A DNA stretch of 64,000 nt, from contig KN805374.1 in assembly GCA_000818945.1 (NCBI GenBank), positions 29,215 to 93,214 of the forward strand, read 5' to 3'. This stretch comes from Schizochytrium sp. CCTCC M209059 (lineage: Eukaryota > Sar > Bigyra > Thraustochytrida > Thraustochytriidae). The notes beneath the pieces were generated by a model. That model saw only the letters and a program-made list of their open reading frames with translations, was not told the DNA's origin and ran no database searches. This document shows, one piece after another, positions 57,787-64,000 of this stretch; the first letter of the stretch is position 1, and every line of letters starts with the position of its first letter. The position numbers and the translations under genes were made by a program.

Positions 57787-59602
57787 TGCAGAGCAATCTC
57801 CTCTTTATGGCCTCTGTTGCTTACTTGGGCCGCTTTGCGTGCGGACGAATGTGTCACAATGCGTGGGCGGCCACGTTTCCCCGGAGCGCGCCACGCTCGC
57901 CGTCCACGCCGCTGGGTCCCTACGTTTGCGTCGTGGTTGCGGTGATGGTGAAAACGACGAAGAGCACGCGGGCCGCCGGCAGGCCGTCGAGCAGGTGGAA
58001 TGGCAGGGGCGGGCGCGCGTGAGAGCGCTCCCGGGATGAGCCTGGGCGCTCCGAGGCAGTCAAAAGGGCATTGTCTCGTCCCCTGGCCGGGCCTCGTCCG
58101 CGAGAAAGTCCGCGAGACGAGGGAAAGCAAGGCAAGGCATGGGCGGGATCCGATTTCTATAGGTGTCCATCCTGCTGGCCCCACATTGGACTCCATTTTT
58201 CTATCCCATTTCCTGCCCCGGCATCGAGCTACGTCCGCTGCCATCCCACCTTGTAGCTCTTGGAGCACAAGAATGGATTCGAGTCCATCGCAGTTTAGTG
58301 CACCGCCAGCCCCTCTCGGGCCCAATCTCCGTCGGCAAGGCTGCGAACCAGGCTCTTTGGCACTGCATCTAGCGCTGCGCAGCCCTTTTCTTCGAGGAAA
58401 GAACTTGCTGGCTGGTTAACTGGCTGGTTATCTGGCTGGTTGGCTGAAGTTTCCGTCGTCGCCGGCATGGCGGGGCCATGCCGAAGCATGGCAAAGCCTG
58501 GCAAAGACTGGCAGGGCAGTGCAGCGCAGCGCAGGATCCAAGAGGCGAGACTCGAACCGTGGGTTCCCTCCCTCTCTCCAAGCTTGGGAGAATTGCCACC
58601 GCCTCCGCGAATCGCGCGCTGCGACCTGCCGGTGCACATGGACGGACGAGCGGGGGCACTTCTTTTCCGTAATCTCTCATGCTTCATTCAAATCAACGCG
58701 ACGAAGCGATCCATCCTGATCATCATCATGATCATCATCATCATCATAAAACCAGCTCTGCGCAACCCCAATCACCACCGCTGGGACCCTCCGCGCCGCC
58801 CACAGTGGCGTCTTTGCTTTACATCCTACAAGACCCAGCTAGTGGTGTAATTAAACTCATACCTAAAAAATCAAGTCTCGTACCATTTAAACCAAACGAG
58901 ACCGAGAGCGCCCTTAAAATGCGTTCCGCACAACGCGGCGAGCCAGCAGTCGCACTCTTCTCGCGCCCTTTCTCTGTGCAACTTGAACCAGACACCGCGC
59001 CATTCAACATGGATTTCTACAGGAGTGGTGCGGAGTCTGCCGCGGATTACGATTGGCGCGGCGCGCCTTTTCAGCAGGCTGCTGCTTCTCCTCCTCCTCC
59101 TCCTCCTCGAGCGGCCCCGTGAACGACCACAACAGCGCGTCGCCGTTTCTCCATTTGCTTCTTCCTCCCCGCGAAGTGAATGAAGTGACGCGCGCGAGAA
59201 AGCGCAGCGCCGCGCCGTGAAGTGCCCCTTCCTCGACGGCAAGACGCCGCCTCGCATCGGAGCCCGAAAGCGGCGCGACGCGGCGGGTTTTCAGGACTTC
59301 AAGTTGCGAGCCCGGGAAGATCAGACGCCGTGGGGAAGATGCAATAAGCCTTGAGGAGTGGCTGGGTGCGACCCGTCTCCGCCGGGAAGCAGCAGCAGCA
59401 GCAGCAGCAGCAGCGGCAGCCGCCTCGACAAGACCGCGCCCGCCAGTGACAAGGCCGTGCAGACCGCGAGCTGCAGCTGGGCGAGCTCGTGCGGGCCTCG
59501 ACGTCGGGTCTCTCGCGGCTGCTGAGCGAAGACGGCGGGACGGACGGCCGGCTCGGTGAGGGAAGATTGACGAGATTGCAGAACCAGAACCTCGCCAACT
59601 TG
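57787..59602. other. Long intergenic region, kinase promoter to desaturase 5' end
   Basis: 1.8 kb without a convincing gene. Features: ctggttggctgg repeats at about 58407-58445, a (tca/atc)n repeat at about 58718-58748, (cct)n at about 59092-59108 and (cag)n at about 59391-59415. One plus-strand frame (58679-59122, 147 aa) was considered and rejected. The right end must hold the desaturase promoter and first non-coding exon. Confidence 0.5.
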
Positions 59603-59823
59603 GTAAGTACTACGTGCGGCAAGACGAGCTCGAGCGTGGGCGAGCGGACGAGCTTGCGCGTGAGCTTGCGTGCGCGCGTGCGTGCAAGCGAGCGAGCGAG
59701 CGAGTGAGCGAGCGACGAGAGGCTGGTCGCCCGGCTGCGCCTTGGCCCAGTCCGGCATGAGGAATCAGATGACAAGAACTAACGATCGCACGTGCTCTTG
59801 GATGACGTCATCCATGGTTGCAG
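59603..59823 (+). other. Predicted 5' UTR intron of the delta-4 desaturase gene
   Basis: A consensus donor (GTAAGT at 59603) and an acceptor (GTTGCAG ending at 59823) bracket 221 nt just before the coding start. Removing it leaves a short leader to the ATG at 59858. Prediction from splice signals only. Confidence 0.45.
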
Positions 59824-59857
59824 AAAGAAGGGGGAGAAAAACCACGCGCAGAAGACC

Positions 59858-61423
59858 ATGACGGTCGGGTACGACGAGGAGATCCCGTTTGAAAAGGTCC
59901 GCGCGCACAACAAGCCGGACGACGCCTGGTGCGCGATCCATGGACACGTGTACGATGTGACCAAGTTTGCGAGCGTCCATCCGGGCGGCGACATCATTTT
60001 GCTGGCCGCAGGCAAAGAAGCCACCGTGCTGTATGAGACATACCATGTGCGCGGCGTCTCGGATGCGGTGCTGCGCAAGTACCGCATTGGCAAGCTTCCC
60101 GACGGCCAGGGAGGCGCGAACGAGAAGGAAAAACGGACGCTCTCGGGCCTCTCCTCGGCCTCGTACTACACGTGGAACAGCGATTTCTACAAGGTGATGC
60201 GCGAGCGAGTCGTGGCGCGCCTCAGGGAGCGGGGCGTGGCGCGGCGCGGCGGCTATGAGCTGTGGACCAAGGCGTTTCTCCTGCTCGTGGGCTTTTGGTC
60301 GTCCTTGTACCTCATGTGCACCTTGGACCCGTCCTTTGGTGGCATTTTCGCAGCCATGTCCCTGGGCGTTTTTGCCGCCTTTGTGGGCACATGCATCCAG
60401 CACGATGGCAACCACGGCGCCTTTGCGCAGACGCGATGGGTGAACAAGGTTGCTGGCTGGACGCTGGACATGATCGGCGCCAGTGGCATGACGTGGGAGT
60501 TCCAGCACGTGCTCGGCCACCACCCGTACACGAACCTGATCGAGGAGGACAATGGCCTGCAAAAGGTGAGCGGCAAGAAGATGGACACACAGACGGCGGA
60601 TCAGGAGAGCGACCCGGACGTGTTTTCAACATACCCGATGATGCGCCTTCACCCGTGGCATCAAAAGCGCTGGTACCATCGTTTCCAGCACATTTATGGA
60701 CCCTTTATCTTTGGCTTCATGACTATCAACAAGGTCGTCACTCAGGATGTAGGCGTGGTCCTTCGCAAGCGTCTCTTTCAGATCGACGCCGAGTGCAGAT
60801 ACGCCAGCCCCATGTACGTGGCTCGTTTCTGGATCATGAAAGCCCTCACAGTGCTGTACATGGTCGGGCTTCCCTGCTATATGCTCGGTCCGTGGCAGGG
60901 CCTCAAGCTCTTTGCTATTGCGCATTTCACGTGCGGCGAGGTGCTCGCGACCATGTTCATTGTGAATCACATCATTGAGGGCGTCTCGTACGCCTCAAAG
61001 GACGCGGTGAAGGGAACGATGGCGCCCCCCAAGACGCTCCACGGCGTCACGCCGATGCACGAGACGCGCGAAGAGGCCTCTACCCAGGCGTCAAAGGCGG
61101 GCACTGCGGTCAAGTCCGTCCCTCTCGACGACTGGGCCGCCGTGCAGTGTCAGACTTCTGTGAATTGGAGTGTGGGATCGTGGTTCTGGAACCACTTTTC
61201 CGGAGGTCTCAATCACCAAATTGAGCATCATTTGTTTCCTGGCCTGAGCCATCAGACGTACTATCACATTCACGACGTCGTAGAGTCTACGTGTGCCGAG
61301 TATGGCGTTCCGTATCAGCACGAGGCCTCGCTGTGGTCTGCGTACTGGAAAATGCTTGAGCATCTTCGTCAACTTGGCAACGAGGAGGTGCATGAGGCGT
61401 GGCAGCATGCGGCGCGGGCTTGA
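59858..61423 (+). CDS. Delta-4 front-end fatty acid desaturase (DHA synthesis)
   Basis: 521 aa. It introduces the last double bond in the aerobic route to docosahexaenoic acid (22:5n-3 to 22:6n-3; also 22:4n-6 to 22:5n-6) in the ER. The N-terminal cytochrome b5 domain has the heme motif HPGGD at 41-45. Three histidine boxes bind the di-iron centre: HDGNH (about 181), HVLGHH (about 217) and QIEHH (454), where Gln replaces His as in all front-end desaturases. Hydrophobic pairs lie between the boxes. Start MTVGYDEEIPFEK and most of the sequence match the Thraustochytrium delta-4 enzyme as I recall it, so delta-4 is preferred over delta-5 or delta-6. It is convergent with an AP2-domain gene. Confidence 0.93.
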   Translation: MTVGYDEEIPFEKVRAHNKPDDAWCAIHGHVYDVTKFASVHPGGDIILLAAGKEATVLYETYHVRGVSDAVLRKYRIGKLPDGQGGANEKEKRTLSGLSSASYYTWNSDFYKVMRERVVARLRERGVARRGGYELWTKAFLLLVGFWSSLYLMCTLDPSFGGIFAAMSLGVFAAFVGTCIQHDGNHGAFAQTRWVNKVAGWTLDMIGASGMTWEFQHVLGHHPYTNLIEEDNGLQKVSGKKMDTQTADQESDPDVFSTYPMMRLHPWHQKRWYHRFQHIYGPFIFGFMTINKVVTQDVGVVLRKRLFQIDAECRYASPMYVARFWIMKALTVLYMVGLPCYMLGPWQGLKLFAIAHFTCGEVLATMFIVNHIIEGVSYASKDAVKGTMAPPKTLHGVTPMHETREEASTQASKAGTAVKSVPLDDWAAVQCQTSVNWSVGSWFWNHFSGGLNHQIEHHLFPGLSHQTYYHIHDVVESTCAEYGVPYQHEASLWSAYWKMLEHLRQLGNEEVHEAWQHAARA

Positions 61424-61797
61424 AAAAGGCGTCAGGCGTTCCAATCTCGAGAATCAAACAACTGGGTCAAGTCAACGAAGAAATCTAGGAAAAGAGTAGA
61501 GAAAACTGTTCAATTCTTTTCTTGTTTTTATTTTTTTTGCTTGTTTTTCTTGGAGGGGTGGGGGAGGGATAATTGCTTGTTCGCTCGTTTGTGTGTTTGT
61601 TTGTATTGTTTGTTTGATCTTCTTCACTTGACATCAATGTGTTGCATTGCATGCACAACGAACCAGAGCAGATCACTGAAAGATAGAATTCAATGACATC
61701 GGGGAAAAAAAGTCTCATCCTCTTTTGGTCGTCTTTCATTGTCCACAGCGCGCGCGCGTGCGTGCGTGCGTGCGTGTGTGCGTGCACGCGGATCAAA
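61424..61797. other. Convergent intergenic region
   Basis: Between the desaturase (+) and the AP2 gene (-). T/G-rich with tttgttt repeats at about 61580-61615 and (gcgt)n at about 61749-61785. No gene. Confidence 0.5.
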
Positions 61798-63513
61798 TCA
61801 GAAATCGCTTTCCTCGTCGGACGAAAGAGACTTGGGTGGACTCAAGGTATTTGCACGAAGCCACTCGGTAACGACGCGGCCCGCCTCGTCCTCGAGAACA
61901 AAGGAACCAAGGTGAACGATGCGACCATCGTGCCAGACGCGGGCAATCCAACGCCTATCGCGTCGGTGCCAGGTCACCCCGTGGTATTTGGAAGAGCCTC
62001 GCTTTGACTTTCGTAATTTCGGGCACGCCCATGCGGTCTTTTCCTTTTGATCGAAATCGTTCAGCTTTCGCTTGAGCATTTGCGTCTCGCTGCCTTCGTG
62101 GCCCTTGTGTGTGCTGGCAGCACCCGATGATGATCCGGAGTGATGACTGTCATGCTCCGAGAGATTGTTAAAATTTTGTTCAGCCACAGGCATCATCTGT
62201 GCGAATTGCTGAGGGACAAACTGCTGGCCTTGTTGTTGCAATACAACCTGCCCTGTTGGCGAGGATGTCAAAATCATTTGGGGGGCATACATTTGCGCCT
62301 GTTGCTGCTGGTTCTGCTGAGGCATGTTTTGCTGCTGAGGCAGCTGGGATGCTGGAACGAGATAGATACCACCCTGCGGACTCTGTACGCCTACGTATCC
62401 GCACGGGACTGAAATTTGCTGGGTCGGGCCCATTATGAACTGTTGTTGATTTGGCATTGCCCCATACTCGTTTTGCCCTTGCATAGGGGTGTTGCCGTTC
62501 ATGACGACACCTCCTTCTCCACCTTGCGGCTGATATTGCACGAATTGAGGCATCATCCCATTGTTGTTGCCCTGAAAGTTTATTGGCTGTTGGCCTGAGA
62601 AGGTGATCATTTGCGGTTGTGGCATCGATTGGAATCCTTGCGTTTGCGACGGCTGAAACTGCTGTTGTTGCACCTCTTGGAAGCCCTGAAAGTTTGAAGA
62701 GTTTGATTGAGGCTGAAAAGCGAACTGCTGTTGTTGTGGTTGCTGCATGCGCTGCTGCTGCATGGGTTGCTGCTGCCATACACCTTGTTGTTGCTGTTGT
62801 TGTTGTTGTTGTTGTTGTTGTGGCTGCTGCTGTTGTTGCTGTTGCTGCTGTGGAAGCAAAACAGGCGAGGGCTGCTCCTGAGGTGACGAGTGCTGAGATG
62901 GCGTTGATTGTTGCTGCGGCGATGGCGTTTGTTGCTGCATGGGTATCATGATAACTTGAGACTGTGGCTGCGAATGCGAATGCGAGTGCGATTGCGATTG
63001 TGATGATTGTTGTTGTTGCATTTGCTGGGGCTGTCGTGTTTCGTGTTGTTGCTGTGTTTGCTGCTGGTCTTGCGAGGTCGGGGAGTCTCGAAGTGAACTT
63101 GGTGCGGACCAGGGCTGCCCGCGACGCTCGAATTGCTGTTTGAGAAGCTGCTGCAAACGCTGGATTTGGTCATGGTTGAAAGTTTGTGACGGCTCGGTAA
63201 ACGCAGGGGCCTGCGATCCTCGATCTGTGCTGTCGCTGACGCTTTTCCCGCTCAAAGATCGATCATAGGCCGCGAGGCGGTTGCTGACCATGTTTCCCGA
63301 TGCCTTCCACACGACGCCGGCGTTTTGGTATGCATCGTGTGGAACGCGTGTCGAGTTGGAGTTTTCAAAGACGGGCGGGCCGACGCAACTCATTGGTGCG
63401 TTGGACGTGCTTCGTTGCCGATGTTGGTGTTGATGGTTTTGATGCTGATGGCTTGAGGACGTGCTCTGCGGTTGCCGCAAAGCCTGGCTCGTCGTCTGCG
63501 TCTGCGTCTGCAT
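61798..63513 (-). CDS. Glutamine-rich AP2/ERF-domain DNA-binding protein
   Basis: 571 aa, intronless. Residues 1-470 are very Gln-rich, with uninterrupted Q runs (about 230-260) and many Ser, Pro, Met and Asn residues, typical of an activation region. The C-terminus (about 505-560) holds one AP2/ERF-type domain: KRGSSKYHGVTWHRRDRRW, then a second strand (IARVWHDGRIVHLGSF) and the helix LEDEAGRVVTEWL. The YxGV, WxARV and GSF positions are the usual DNA-contact strands. It ends in an acidic SDEESDF tail. AP2 factors are scattered in stramenopiles. Its place tail-to-tail with the delta-4 desaturase invites, but does not prove, a regulatory link. Confidence 0.85.
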   Translation of the reverse strand: MQTQTQTTSQALRQPQSTSSSHQHQNHQHQHRQRSTSNAPMSCVGPPVFENSNSTRVPHDAYQNAGVVWKASGNMVSNRLAAYDRSLSGKSVSDSTDRGSQAPAFTEPSQTFNHDQIQRLQQLLKQQFERRGQPWSAPSSLRDSPTSQDQQQTQQQHETRQPQQMQQQQSSQSQSHSHSHSQPQSQVIMIPMQQQTPSPQQQSTPSQHSSPQEQPSPVLLPQQQQQQQQQPQQQQQQQQQQQQGVWQQQPMQQQRMQQPQQQQFAFQPQSNSSNFQGFQEVQQQQFQPSQTQGFQSMPQPQMITFSGQQPINFQGNNNGMMPQFVQYQPQGGEGGVVMNGNTPMQGQNEYGAMPNQQQFIMGPTQQISVPCGYVGVQSPQGGIYLVPASQLPQQQNMPQQNQQQQAQMYAPQMILTSSPTGQVVLQQQGQQFVPQQFAQMMPVAEQNFNNLSEHDSHHSGSSSGAASTHKGHEGSETQMLKRKLNDFDQKEKTAWACPKLRKSKRGSSKYHGVTWHRRDRRWIARVWHDGRIVHLGSFVLEDEAGRVVTEWLRANTLSPPKSLSSDEESDF

Positions 63514-64000
63514 ACTCCTCCCAAAGGGGGTCTGCTTCCGCGTGGCCTATGAACGTACGTACGCTCCTACGCACGCACGCAGCACGCTAGGCTGCCCTGG
63601 GCTCCAGCCGCCCTCGCTAAAGTCCGAGAGAAGCCGAGGTCAGGCGCGGTGCTGGTGGCCGGCGCTTGTTCCCTACTTGCTTGCTTGCTTTGTCACCCTA
63701 TTCGCCGGCCGCGAGGGAGAGAGAGAGAGAAAGAGGGGGGGCGAGACGGGCGCAGAAGGTCTTCGCCTCTCCGCTCTGCGCGCCGGATCCTGCTGGCCTC
63801 GTGCGTGGGCGCGCGTTCTGCGCGCCCTTCCGCGTCGCCTCTCGCACGCAGACGCGCGAGCACAGCCCGGCTGCCGCGTGGATGGGGCGAGGCGCCCAGC
63901 CAGGGGTGGGCGGGCGGGCGGCCAAGCTGAGCTGCCTCGGCGCCTTATTTGCCGATCTGGCACGTCCAGGTCAGGGCCGTGGCTGGCGGGGGAGGGAGGG
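63514..64000. other. Promoter region of the AP2 gene, window edge
   Basis: GC-rich, with acgcacgcacg repeats at about 63570-63590 and a (ga)n tract at about 63714-63735. No gene recognised up to the end of the window. Confidence 0.45.

Noticed and set aside
58523..58612. Possible minus-strand tRNA: a GGTTCGAGTC B-box-like word and a seven-base terminal pairing (GAGGCG with CGCCTC)
   Set aside because: The T-stem does not pair and would overlap the acceptor stem, no D-stem or anticodon arm forms, and a palindrome (CCAAGCTTGG) occupies the D-arm region.
58679..59122. Plus-strand 147-aa frame starting with a His-rich stretch
   Set aside because: Composition follows simple repeats (tcatca, cctcct), no domain is visible and the minus strand is equally open. 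It is possibly a real small gene, but nothing supports it beyond openness.
1..64000. Search for CRISPR arrays, rRNA genes, complete transposons or retroelements
   Set aside because: No regular spacer arrays, rRNA-like stretches, transposase or reverse-transcriptase motifs were found. The repeats present are microsatellites, coding repeats or gene-family duplications.

Overview
This window is nuclear DNA of a eukaryote with compact, mostly intronless genes on both strands. The best taxonomic pointer is the gene at 59858-61423, a cytochrome b5-fused front-end desaturase. As I recall the thraustochytrid delta-4 (DHA-forming) desaturase family, it matches almost end to end in length (521 aa against about 519) and sequence. 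Together with flagellar and centriolar genes (IFT54, a CPAP/SAS-4 homologue), high coding GC and rare short GT-AG introns, this points to a thraustochytrid (Labyrinthulomycetes, Stramenopiles) related to Thraustochytrium/Schizochytrium. UAG, UAA and UGA all act as stops here.

Layout. 1-4.0 kb: a possible 52-aa membrane peptide, a type II membrane SGNH/PC-esterase-like protein and mitochondrial ribosomal protein uS5m. 4.4-13.3 kb: a CTFxP-repeat protein, an IFT54 homologue with two N-terminal CH-type domains, and RFC1. 13.7-22 kb: an Air/ZCCHC7-like zinc-knuckle protein divergent from a DUF1764 protein, a three-exon ACP6-like acid phosphatase, an unknown gene, exosome RRP40 and a three-exon tRNA-splicing endonuclease SEN2. 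22.5-30.6 kb: a local cluster of ABHD18-type alpha/beta hydrolases, with two intact copies, two frameshifted copies, at least one 3' remnant and a 276-nt assembly gap. 30.7-32.1 kb: decayed, unidentified coding sequence. 32.4-36.1 kb: an inverted pair. One arm encodes a helical-bundle (MLKL/HeLo-like) domain, a TKL-like kinase and near-identical ARM-type repeats, broken by a single in-frame TAG. The other arm is a truncated, decayed paralogue that keeps a glutamate codon at the TAG position. 36.5-42 kb: two tandem WDR5-like genes and CAF-1 p60 with three ASF1-binding-type motifs. 42.4-57.8 kb: CPAP/SAS-4, a very large TPR and CCCH zinc-finger protein, an ankyrin/coiled-coil protein and a Ser/Thr kinase. 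59.6-63.5 kb: the delta-4 desaturase, convergent with a glutamine-rich AP2/ERF-domain regulator.

Themes. Most genes are housekeeping: chromatin and replication (RFC1, CAF-1 p60, WDR5), RNA processing (RRP40, SEN2, Air-like) and cilium/centriole (IFT54, CPAP). Lipid metabolism is represented by the desaturase, the ABHD18 cluster and the ACP6-like phosphatase. The accessory interest lies at 22.5-36.1 kb, where duplication, inversion, frameshift and nonsense events concentrate next to an assembly gap. All identifications come from reading the sequence and from family knowledge; no database search was run.
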